Program-made: the position numbers and the translations under genes
NCBI GenBank assembly: GCA_030156945.1
Contig: JASGLT010000001.1
Coordinates: forward strand, 62,001-126,000
From: Thermococcaceae archaeon
GTDB lineage: Archaea > Methanobacteriota_B > Thermococci > Thermococcales > Thermococcaceae
Direction of reading: 5' to 3'
DNA: 64,000 nucleotides
Part shown: in pieces, positions 1-6,461 of the stretch
Layout: every line of letters starts with the position of its first letter
How positions within the stretch are numbered: position 1 is the stretch's first letter
Notes under the pieces: generated by a model
The model's database searches: none
Told to the model about the DNA's origin: nothing
What the model saw: only the letters and a program-made list of their open reading frames with translations

Positions 1-100
1 CCGTATCGGGGACCTTTCCTTCAATCCTCGCCCTCATTATGGCCTCATCTATGGCCATCTGGACTTCGGGCCTTGCAACTATGAGGGGTATAAACCGCAT
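1..100 (-). CDS. lplA: Lipoate-protein ligase A, N-terminal part (runs off the window)
   Basis: Only the first 33 codons are present, reading from the ATG at 98-100 leftward off the edge. The peptide begins MRFIPLIVARPEVQMAIDEA and so on, with the ligand-pocket start (a conserved PE..MAIDEA..R segment) typical of the catalytic subunit of archaeal lipoate-protein ligase. These enzymes activate lipoate or octanoate with ATP and load it onto lipoyl domains such as glycine cleavage H protein. A GGTGGTG ribosome binding site precedes the start and a TTTAAAAA-type TATA box lies near 142-150 on the minus strand. The identification rests on a short piece, but the N-terminus is distinctive. It is a possible functional partner of the lipoyl synthase-like gene at 54027. 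Confidence 0.6.
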   Translation of the reverse strand, partial: MRFIPLIVARPEVQMAIDEAIMRARIEGKVPDT

Positions 101-146
101 CACCACCGACCACCACGGTTAAAAATACCAGGGAGTTTTTAAATTC

Positions 147-203
147 AGCGATGATGAGGCCAAGCCCTCCTGAGGGGTGATGAGAGCGATCACCACTGAG
201 CAA
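147..203 (+). ncRNA. Box C/D guide sRNA (dual guide)
   Basis: All four boxes are visible at archetypal spacing: box C ATGATGA at 151-157, box D' CTGA at 170-173, box C' GTGATGA at 177-183 and box D CTGA at 196-199. Both guides (158-169 and 184-195) are exactly 12 bases, and D' and C' are 3 bases apart, as in compact archaeal C/D RNAs that bind L7Ae, Nop5 and fibrillarin. Flanking GCG and GC could close the terminal stem. By the D-box plus five rule each guide would direct one 2'-O-methylation. I could not name the target RNAs by eye. It lies between the lplA promoter and a hairpin-rich stretch. Confidence 0.8.
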
Positions 204-444
204 CCTTTGCTTGCGCAAAGCTTGAGCAAAGGTTTTCGCACTGTTCACTTATTTTGGGGAGATTTGTGCGTGTTTAGTACTATGGGGGGCTGCAATGGGC
301 CTTCTCGAGTGGAACGGCCATCTTCATCGTGGTTCTCTTTTATCCGCCCTTCTGGGGCTTCTGAAAGTAAACACCTCTTGAAAGAATCTGCTAAATGGGG
401 CCACATACCTTGACCAAACTTCGGTATTAGAGTTCTGGGGGTGT

Positions 445-485
445 GGGGGCGTTAGCCCCCGGCAACCTTTGCTCCGCAAAGGTTG
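445..485 (-). repeat. Palindromic element: GC hairpin plus CAACCTTTGC palindrome
   Basis: Two adjacent perfect stem-loops: GGGGGC-gtta-GCCCCC at 445-460 and CAACCTTTGC-tcc-GCAAAGGTTG at 463-485. Read on the minus strand the order is palindrome then GC hairpin, which is the order seen on the plus strand at 53891-53930. A decayed relative (CAACCTTTGC followed by GCAAAG and GCAAAGG) lies at 202-234. Confidence 0.65.
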
Positions 486-607
486 ACCAAATTATTCCCT
501 CCTCAAATGAGGTCGAGTTTAGACAAGTTTTTCCTAAACCTACAAGGCTCTTTCTTGAGTGGAGAACACTTGCGAGGTGAGTTTTATGGTGGGCTTACAT
601 CTCTTTT

Positions 608-624
608 GACGCCCATAGGGCGTC
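608..624 (+). terminator. Stem-loop followed by T run
   Basis: GACGCCC-ata-GGGCGTC forms a 7-bp perfect stem directly followed by TTTTTAA. It resembles an intrinsic terminator, but no gene reading into it on the plus strand is evident, so it may equally be part of the repeat-rich stretch. Confidence 0.35.
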
Positions 625-760
625 TTTTTAATGTTAAACCTTAACTCTTAGAGCCAGTAAGAGGCGTTCTCACTTGATAACCTTTACTAAGTGAGCAGTG
701 GAAACACCCCAGCAAGAGGAGTAATTCAAAATAGTCAAGACTTTCCGCCAGCGCTTCCAT

Positions 761-801
761 CGGAAGCAAAGCTTCCGGGGTGTTGGGACAAAGTCCCAAC
801 A
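761..801. repeat. Tandem perfect hairpins
   Basis: CGGAAGC-aaa-GCTTCCG (761-777) and TGTTGGGAC-aaa-GTCCCAACA (781-801) follow each other, both with an AAA loop. They lie just downstream of the signal peptidase gene on the minus strand and could serve as its 3' processing or termination signal. Confidence 0.5.
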
Positions 802-873
802 TGCGAAGCAAAGGGCTGATGGTCAGGGGCCGATTAGCTCCTCATCGGGGGCCCTCAGGAACCTACCCTCACA

Positions 874-1347
874 TCATCCCAGCCCAAGCCATTCCCTAAT
901 CTCAAGGGGGATTATCCCGATCTTGGGAAACACGAGGAGAGCCTTGTTCTCCACAGCGTAAGCCGGAACGCAGGGTATCGCACCATAGGGCGTGGGGTAG
1001 CCCGGATCCGGCACCCAGTTGTTATCACCCCAAGTAACGAAGCATTTCTCAGTCTTATTCCCAAGCTTGACCTCCTCTATCCCCCTCACCCTGTGAATTA
1101 TCGGGTACTCGTAACCGGGTCGGGTGTAAACTACAACGTCCCCAACCTTTATCTCATCGATGTTGTTTTCATCAATGCCCTTCAAAAGAACCACGTCGCC
1201 CCTGTAGAAAACCGGCTCCATTGAGCCACTCACAACGATTACAAGGGGTTGATCTGTATGCAGCACAAATTTTAGGCCGTAATGTATCATGAACACGATG
1301 AGCACTGATGCGAGTATTACGTAAGCGTCCTTCTTCCACTCCTCCAT
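874..1347 (-). CDS. Signal peptidase I, archaeal/ER type
   Basis: A 157-residue membrane protein that should cleave signal peptides at the outer face of the cytoplasmic membrane. After a short basic N-terminus there is one membrane segment (about residues 7-28), then box B-like SGSMEP with the presumed catalytic serine near residue 41, a GDVVVY segment, an IIHRV segment with the catalytic histidine (archaeal enzymes use Ser-His rather than Ser-Lys), and a WGDNN box. The ATG has a GGAGG site eight bases upstream. It overlaps the end of the DUF531 gene by 31 bases, so the two are cotranscribed. A second, different signal peptidase is encoded at 19990, so this one is probably the general housekeeping enzyme. 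Confidence 0.85.
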   Translation of the reverse strand: MEEWKKDAYVILASVLIVFMIHYGLKFVLHTDQPLVIVVSGSMEPVFYRGDVVLLKGIDENNIDEIKVGDVVVYTRPGYEYPIIHRVRGIEEVKLGNKTEKCFVTWGDNNWVPDPGYPTPYGAIPCVPAYAVENKALLVFPKIGIIPLEIREWLGLG

Positions 1348-1871
1348 TTCAGCGCCTCCATCAGCGTTGCTATTTTAGTGGGTATAGCCCCTATGGCCGT
1401 GCAGGTTTCGAGGCTAACCTCCCTCCCCGTTATCTCCAGATGATACCTGGCAATCTTAAAGATTTCCCTTGGAAGACCATGCCTCCCCAGACCCACGAGC
1501 AGCAGAAAACTCTCTCCCCTAACGGCCCTTTCGGCAAGCTCCTCGGGAGTTATTCGTTTATCTTCGGAAGGCTTGCTCGTGGTAGCCACCGGAGCACCAA
1601 ACTGGGGCGGAAAACCACCCCTTGGAAATTCAAGAAGGTGAAGCTTATTCCCCCCGGCAAGCTCCAAAAGGTACCTGCCGCCCTCTCCTATTGTTGTGTG
1701 TTGGGCCACTCTCTCCGCCACCTCGAAGGGTCTACCCTCAACTGGAAATCCGATGAGGGCCATATGAAACCCGTAAGCATAGGCCACAGGTGCAGCCCGG
1801 GCTATTGCCCTCAAATGAGCCTCATGAAGTTTTTTTGAATCGTAGGTGTTGTAAAGGCCCAGGGTGAGCAT
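1317..1871 (-). CDS. DUF531 family protein
   Basis: A 184-residue archaeal protein of the DUF531 family with no known reaction. Visible features are an N-terminal LGLYNTYDSKK segment, FPVEGRPFEVAERV, a glycine-rich GEGGRYLLEL, and a C-terminal segment with VGLGRHGLP that resembles the knot region of SPOUT-type RNA methyltransferases; that link is inference. The ATG at 1869-1871 is chosen because a TATA box (1892-1899) lies just the right distance for a nearly leaderless transcript; a TTG codon immediately precedes it. The gene is first in a two-gene unit with the signal peptidase. Confidence 0.75.
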   Translation of the reverse strand: MLTLGLYNTYDSKKLHEAHLRAIARAAPVAYAYGFHMALIGFPVEGRPFEVAERVAQHTTIGEGGRYLLELAGGNKLHLLEFPRGGFPPQFGAPVATTSKPSEDKRITPEELAERAVRGESFLLLVGLGRHGLPREIFKIARYHLEITGREVSLETCTAIGAIPTKIATLMEALKWRSGRRTLT

Positions 1872-1891
1872 CAAATTGGGTACGACAAACG

Positions 1892-1899
1892 TTTATAAA
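1892..1899. promoter_or_regulatory. Palindromic TATA box shared by two divergent leaderless genes
   Basis: TTTATAAA reads the same on both strands. Its centre is about 28 bases before the ATG at 1924 (plus) and about 25 bases before the ATG at 1871 (minus), so a single box could fire in both directions with both messages starting at or next to the start codon. Confidence 0.6.
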
Positions 1900-1923
1900 G
1901 ATTTTAGTTGTAATAACTATTTG

Positions 1924-3009
1924 ATGACCGCCCTCGACTACGTTCGATCCCTGATAGAGAGGGGCTATTATGAGGAAGCTCTTGAGGAGATAGGAAGGTT
2001 AGATGACAAACTGGATCAGCTCGTAGCCCTCAAAGAGATGATTTCACACATTATAAACCACCTTGGGCCCATCGAGTGGATTCCAGAAATCCTTGAAACG
2101 ATGGTGGACATCGCGGGAGACCTAAAAACCCCAAAGGAACGTGCAATAGGCTACAGCGTGGTCTCCTCGGCGTTTAAACTCAGTGGATACGACCAAGAAG
2201 CCTACGAGTTCATCGACGCGGCATTAAAAGAGAGCTCACGAGTAAAGGACAAGGTAGAGAGGGGACGGATACTCGGAGATATAGGTTACGAGCTTGCCGT
2301 TGGCGGACAGGCTCAGGATGCGATGAGCGCTTTCGATGCGGCTTTTGACCTCATAATAAACGCGGAAGTCGATTACAGAACAAAGGCCGATGCCGTTCTC
2401 TATCTCGGAGGCCTCCTCGAAAGGGCGGGAGATGCACTTTTCTCCGGTGAAGCCCTCGAATTTTACAGAACAGCCTTCGACATATTTGATAAGCTCGGTC
2501 TGAGTCAGAGAGCGGGGATAATTGAGAAAAAGCTGGAACTGTCCCGAAATACCATGGAATCCGGCCACCCCCTCGTCAGAAAGGCCCTTTTTGAAGGAAA
2601 ATATCATTATGCTCTGGCCCTTATAGAGAGGCTTTACGACGGAATCCCTCGAGTTTTGGGCACTCTAGAGACCGCAAATTGGATGAAAAGGATGGAAGAT
2701 CCCGAGTACCTCGATGTAATTAACAGGGCCTTTGAGAGCCTAAAGAAGGTAAGCCTCACAGAAGGGGGCGTGGAGAGAATAGCCAGATTGCTCGGCAAGA
2801 TTGGACACACCGGGAAGATCCTCCAGTTCGTGGAGATTCTCGACGACCCCCGCATGAGATACATTGCCCTGAAGGCGGCCGCAGTTGAGATGGCAAAGCT
2901 GGAGAAGCTTGAAGAGGCTGAAGAACTCCTGAGAATGATTGGTGACCGAGAAACCCGCATCTCCGCACTAGAGGAGATAAACGCGATTCTGAAAGGTGGG
3001 ATGAAGTGA
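1924..3009 (+). CDS. Alpha-helical repeat (TPR-like) protein of Thermococcales
   Basis: A 361-residue soluble, acidic and almost wholly helical protein. Repeated helix pairs such as ALEEIGRLDD, ARALL-like units and AEELLRMIGDRETRISALEEI suggest a TPR or related solenoid, found as Thermococcales proteins of unknown role that probably act as protein-binding scaffolds. I chose the ATG at 1924 because the TATA box at 1892-1899 places the transcript start there; upstream in-frame codons would lie before transcription begins. Its stop overlaps the GTG of the following dipeptidase by four bases, indicating translational coupling. Confidence 0.7.
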   Translation: MTALDYVRSLIERGYYEEALEEIGRLDDKLDQLVALKEMISHIINHLGPIEWIPEILETMVDIAGDLKTPKERAIGYSVVSSAFKLSGYDQEAYEFIDAALKESSRVKDKVERGRILGDIGYELAVGGQAQDAMSAFDAAFDLIINAEVDYRTKADAVLYLGGLLERAGDALFSGEALEFYRTAFDIFDKLGLSQRAGIIEKKLELSRNTMESGHPLVRKALFEGKYHYALALIERLYDGIPRVLGTLETANWMKRMEDPEYLDVINRAFESLKKVSLTEGGVERIARLLGKIGHTGKILQFVEILDDPRMRYIALKAAAVEMAKLEKLEEAEELLRMIGDRETRISALEEINAILKGGMK

Positions 3010-3941
3010 TATTCGATGCACATTCTGACCTCCCCACATTAGTTTACGATGAAAGAAAAGCCGGAAAAAACAGAGTTCTTGAGGAAAGCTTTCAGAGGTT
3101 CTTCGGAGAGTACGTTAGGGCCAGGCTGATGGCCATATGGACACGCCCGGATAAGAGAAAGGATGCAACGACCTATGGACTGGAGGTTCTAAACGCCCTC
3201 CTCAATGACGTTGATGAAAGCGAGAGCTTTGAAATCGTGAGAAACGTTAAAGAGATGGAAGATGCCATAAATTCAGGAAGGGTGGCCCTCTGGATCGGCA
3301 TGGAAGGTGGGGAACCCATAGGGGAAAGCCTGGCCCTGCTTGAGGTCTTCTACCGCCTGGGTCTTAGGGTTCTCACTCTAACATGGAGTCTAAGAAACGC
3401 CATAGGAGATGGAGTCTTTGAAAGGACCGACGGAGGACTGACCAACTTCGGGATCGAAGTCCTGGGAAAGGCCGAAGAACTTGGAATCCTGATTGACCTG
3501 AGCCACATAAACGAGGCAGGGTTCTGGGACGCCCTTGAGGTCACCTCATTCCCAGTTATGGCCTCACACTCAAACGCAAGAGCACTCTGCGACAACCCTA
3601 GAAACCTCACGGACGACCAGATACTCGCAATAGCGGAGAGGGACGGTGTCATTGGGGCGGTGGCGATACCCTCATTCGTTGACAGGGAGAGACCGACCAT
3701 AGAGAGGTACATAGAACACATAGCCTACATGGTCGATCTGGCGGGATACGAACACGTTGGACTCGGCTTCGACTTCGTCTACTACCTTCAAGGCTGGAGC
3801 GGCAAAAGCGTTGAAGGTTTTGAGGACGAATCGAAGATACCCGAACTCCTTGAAAGACTGAATGAGACTTTCAGCGAAAAGGAAGTCAAAGCTATAACCT
3901 TTGACAACCTCAAGAGGCTTTTTGAAAGGGTTGTCGGTTGA
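3006..3941 (+). CDS. Membrane dipeptidase-like metallohydrolase, peptidase M19 family
   Basis: A 311-residue member of the renal dipeptidase family, an amidohydrolase fold with a two-zinc site that hydrolyses dipeptides. Zinc ligands are visible in order: DAHSD near residue 4, GMEGGE near 100, LSHIN near 162, SHSNAR near 183 and GFDF near 254. There is no signal peptide, so the archaeal enzyme is probably cytoplasmic and helps recycle small peptides during growth on protein. It starts with GTG overlapping the stop of the helical repeat gene, so the two are made together. Length is normal for the family. Confidence 0.85.
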   Translation: MIFDAHSDLPTLVYDERKAGKNRVLEESFQRFFGEYVRARLMAIWTRPDKRKDATTYGLEVLNALLNDVDESESFEIVRNVKEMEDAINSGRVALWIGMEGGEPIGESLALLEVFYRLGLRVLTLTWSLRNAIGDGVFERTDGGLTNFGIEVLGKAEELGILIDLSHINEAGFWDALEVTSFPVMASHSNARALCDNPRNLTDDQILAIAERDGVIGAVAIPSFVDRERPTIERYIEHIAYMVDLAGYEHVGLGFDFVYYLQGWSGKSVEGFEDESKIPELLERLNETFSEKEVKAITFDNLKRLFERVVG

Positions 3942-3944
3942 GTC

Positions 3945-4382
3945 TCAGATTCTTCTCAGAAACCCCGGCAAACCCATCCTCCTTCTTCTAAAAATCCCTC
4001 CCAACCCTACGAATCTGGCCATCTGAATAGATCTCGGGAGCTTGCCAACATCACTCCGGTAATTCTCCGGCCCAATGCTCACTCTAACACGTTTTGGCTT
4101 AATCTTAGGTATCTCCTCTTCGATGGATGATGAATAAATCCCTTCCCTGATATCCCGTTCTCTGCGCTCGCTTCCGGCCTTCTTTCCCTCTCTGTATGCC
4201 TTCAGAGCCTTTTCAAGAACCCCTGCAGACTCAGCTTCTTTCATGACCTTATCCCTGAGCTCTCTGGCCCATCCGCTCCATTCAGAATGCCCCCCGTAGC
4301 CTATAAGGTATCCTGCAAGGTAGGCCTTCTTAACTGGGTCTCTCTCCCCCAGAACCCTCTCAAGCTTTATCTCCCTCTCCAT
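3945..4382 (-). CDS. Hypothetical protein, Thermococcales-specific
   Basis: 145 residues, highly basic at the C-terminus (a run ending with RRRRMGLPGFLRRI), with a helical N-terminal half rich in Glu and Lys. There is no membrane segment or recognised motif. It begins ten bases after the stop of the KaiC-like ATPase gene, behind a GTGAGGG site, so it is the second gene of that operon and may be a partner or adaptor of the ATPase. The basic tail could bind nucleic acid or an acidic surface, but this is only inference. Confidence 0.55.
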   Translation of the reverse strand: MEREIKLERVLGERDPVKKAYLAGYLIGYGGHSEWSGWARELRDKVMKEAESAGVLEKALKAYREGKKAGSERRERDIREGIYSSSIEEEIPKIKPKRVRVSIGPENYRSDVGKLPRSIQMARFVGLGGIFRRRRMGLPGFLRRI

Positions 4383-4392
4383 TTAGGTTCCC

Positions 4393-5097
4393 TCACAGAG
4401 GGGGCTTATCGAGAACCTCAAGGCCCCTGTCGGTGAATCGCATGAGGAACAGCCCGGTCTTGTGCTTTGTGCGGCGCATCTTCAGAACCTGGATAGCCCT
4501 GACCATGTCGGCCTTTTCCTCGTCCAGGAAGTAGTGAAGCATTATGACGCCGTGGGAGATGTAATGCTCTTCAGTGTACCTATCGAGTTCAGTCAACTCC
4601 GAGACAAAGAAAGTAGTCACACCCAGGTTTTCAACGGAGCGGGTGAAGCTCGAGAGCTCAGCCCTCTTTTCCGCAGGATTGTCCCCCCTGAACTCTATTG
4701 CACTCAGAGGATCAATCACAAGACGGGAAATCTTGCTCGTCTGGGCGAGCGTTCTTATCTCCGACAGGACACCTCCCCATGTTGGAGGCTTCCCAGCAGA
4801 CTTCCAAAGAACCTTCCCGAAGTCGTAGAGAATCAGGTTTCCCGAGTTCACGTAGACCCATATGGATGGGTCAAACCTCGCCATGTCCTTTGCAGCCTCT
4901 CGCGGGTCGTGAACGAGGGATACGTATGCAACCCTCTCCCCGTTTCTCGCACCCTCAAGGAGAAACTGCATGGCAAACGTTGTCTTCCCACTCCCAGGGG
5001 GGCCAACGATTAGGTAAACCTTCCCCGGAATAAGCCCGCCCTCAACAAGCTTATCAAACCCCTTAACTCCAGTAGAGATTCTCTCTTCAGACTCCAT
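4393..5097 (-). CDS. KaiC/GvpD-like RecA-fold ATPase
   Basis: A 234-residue single-domain KaiC-type ATPase. Walker A is GPPGSGKTTF near residue 33, Walker B is RLVIDPLSAI near 130, and the domain ends with a KMRRTKH segment typical of archaeal KaiC homologues. In Thermococcales such proteins are abundant and mostly of unknown role, probably signalling by ATP-dependent ring assembly. The ATG at 5095-5097 is preferred over upstream ones because GGTGA lies five bases before it. A basic hypothetical protein follows in the same operon, and the divergent methyltransferase shares the upstream region. Confidence 0.8.
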   Translation of the reverse strand: MESEERISTGVKGFDKLVEGGLIPGKVYLIVGPPGSGKTTFAMQFLLEGARNGERVAYVSLVHDPREAAKDMARFDPSIWVYVNSGNLILYDFGKVLWKSAGKPPTWGGVLSEIRTLAQTSKISRLVIDPLSAIEFRGDNPAEKRAELSSFTRSVENLGVTTFFVSELTELDRYTEEHYISHGVIMLHYFLDEEKADMVRAIQVLKMRRTKHKTGLFLMRFTDRGLEVLDKPPL

Positions 5098-5146
5098 GAT
5101 CATCACCTTTAGTCCTACCTCCGACACTCATGTATTACCCCCCAAC

Positions 5147-5154
5147 TTATATAA
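5147..5154. promoter_or_regulatory. TATA box, possibly bidirectional
   Basis: TTATATAA is self-complementary and sits between the KaiC-like gene (minus) and the methyltransferase gene (plus). It lies about 25 bases before the GGTGA-preceded TTG at 5189, supporting that start. For the minus gene it would give a leader of about 25-30 bases. Confidence 0.5.
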
Positions 5155-5188
5155 AAACATGACCCTAAAGCTGGGGCAGGTGACAGCG

Positions 5189-6040
5189 TTGGAGGAAGTG
5201 TATTTCGTTCTGCCACAGGATGCAAGAAGACTTCTGTTGGGGGGAGAACGGGTAAGTTTAAACCTCGATCTCCGTAAAACCAACCGAACCTGGGAGATTG
5301 AAAGAAGGGGCGAAAAGTTCATTTTCCCGGACGGAACGGCTGTTGAGCTTGAAATCATAAAGAGAATAGCCGAAGATGCAGATAGTCTGTACTTTGTATC
5401 CAGCGGAGGAGTCTACAAAGCGGCAATAGCAGGCGAATCAGGCTTTTACAAGCTCGTCCCCACGATTCCACCGACGATAGAGATAAACGGCATAAGGATG
5501 CACCGCACAAAGGAAGTGAACCCCCTCCAGGACACGAGGAACAAGGTGAACACAGTGAATCCAAAGGAGGGTGAAACAGTCCTCGACACCTGCATGGGAC
5601 TCGGATACACTGCCATAGAGGCCTCTAAGAGGGGGGCCTACGTCATAACCATAGAGAAAGACCCGAACGTCATAGAACTCGCCAGAATAAACCCATGGAG
5701 CAGGGGACTTTTTACGGGCGGAAAGATTCAGGTCATCCAGGGGGACGCCTTTGAGGTCGTTAAGAAGTTCAAGGATGAGAGCTTCGACGTAGTTATCCAC
5801 GATCCTCCCCGCTTCTCGTTGGCGGGCCACCTCTACTCAGAGGAATTTTATAGGGAGCTTTTCAGGGTCTTAAGACCCGGGGGAAGGCTCTTCCACTACG
5901 TTGGCAACCCTGGGAAGAAGTACAGGAAAAAAGACCTCCAAAAGGGGGTCATGGAAAGGCTGAGGAGAGTGGGTTTTGTCGGCGTTAGAAGGGTCGAGGA
6001 AGCACTTGGTGTAGTTGCGAAAAAACCAGAAAAGGGATAA
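5189..6040 (+). CDS. Class I SAM-dependent methyltransferase (COG2521-like)
   Basis: The N-terminal 130 residues form a separate small domain; a Rossmann methyltransferase follows. SAM-binding motif I is VLDTCMGLGYTAIE, motif II ends in ITIEKDP, and motif IV is VIHDPPRF, a DPP(Y/F) signature typical of amino-group methylation of nucleic acid or protein; RPGGRLFHYVG follows. It resembles a predicted archaeal methyltransferase family with unknown substrate. I prefer TTG at 5189: the TATA box at 5147-5154 places the transcript start near 5177 and AGGTGA sits five bases upstream of that TTG. An in-frame ATG at 5159 would precede the predicted transcript start. Confidence 0.75.
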   Translation: MEEVYFVLPQDARRLLLGGERVSLNLDLRKTNRTWEIERRGEKFIFPDGTAVELEIIKRIAEDADSLYFVSSGGVYKAAIAGESGFYKLVPTIPPTIEINGIRMHRTKEVNPLQDTRNKVNTVNPKEGETVLDTCMGLGYTAIEASKRGAYVITIEKDPNVIELARINPWSRGLFTGGKIQVIQGDAFEVVKKFKDESFDVVIHDPPRFSLAGHLYSEEFYRELFRVLRPGGRLFHYVGNPGKKYRKKDLQKGVMERLRRVGFVGVRRVEEALGVVAKKPEKG

Positions 6041-6056
6041 CAGTGAGCCAGCAGGA

Positions 6057-6455
6057 TTAAATCCCGCCGACCTCCTCCAGCTCTTCGAAGGCTTCCAGGT
6101 TGGTGTAGTAGTCCATTAGTTTGGCCAGTTCTTTTCTCAGCCTGATGCTCCTGACTATGGCTATTCCAAAGCCTATAATAGATGGCCAGATTAGGTAGAT
6201 GAGCAGCCTTGCGTCACTTATCGGTATCGGCCTCGGGTCCGTGAAGCGGTTGAAGTTCCATATCATAAGGGCTATCATGAGCCAGGCCGTTGAGAAGTTG
6301 GTAAGCCCACTGCCACTCTTCTCGAAAGTCTCTGAAATTTCCTCCTCGAGCTATGATGAGTTTGGAAAGACCTCATGAAAGGAAACATCGAGATCACGGA
6401 GTAAATGTAGAAGTCGTTCCTTACGTGCCAATAAGGGATAAGAGTAGAGGGCTGA
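6057..6455 (-). pseudogene. Decayed small membrane protein gene
   Basis: An intact frame from the ATG at 6278 gives a 73-residue protein with one or two membrane segments (LIYLIWPSIIGFGIAIV) and an acidic tail. However, the same frame runs upstream without any start codon back to a TAG at 6351-6353 and is coding-like (ending in NFSTAWLMIALM). In a neighbouring frame further upstream another membrane-like stretch (NDFYIYSVISMFPFM) appears. This fits a larger membrane protein gene that lost its 5' end and took a frameshift near 6345. If only the 6057-6278 frame is real, it would be a small membrane protein. Confidence 0.4.
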
Positions 6456-6461
6456 AACCCC

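Larger units (their letters stand above)
204..873. other. Long non-coding stretch rich in hairpins
   Basis: About 670 bases hold no convincing gene; the short open frames have no recognisable protein and no good ribosome binding site. The stretch is instead full of perfect stem-loops (445-460, 463-485, 608-624, 761-777, 781-801) and imperfect ones around 200-236 and 672-698. Some of its sequence recurs in other intergenic positions of this window: the palindrome at 463-485 near 53891, and the string GCGAAGCAAAGGGCT around 803 near 33710. It looks like accumulated small repeat elements rather than a lost gene. Confidence 0.6.

Noticed and set aside
177-413. Open frame following the C/D RNA
   Set aside because: Its GTG is box C' of the guide RNA, there is no ribosome binding site, and the peptide looks random.
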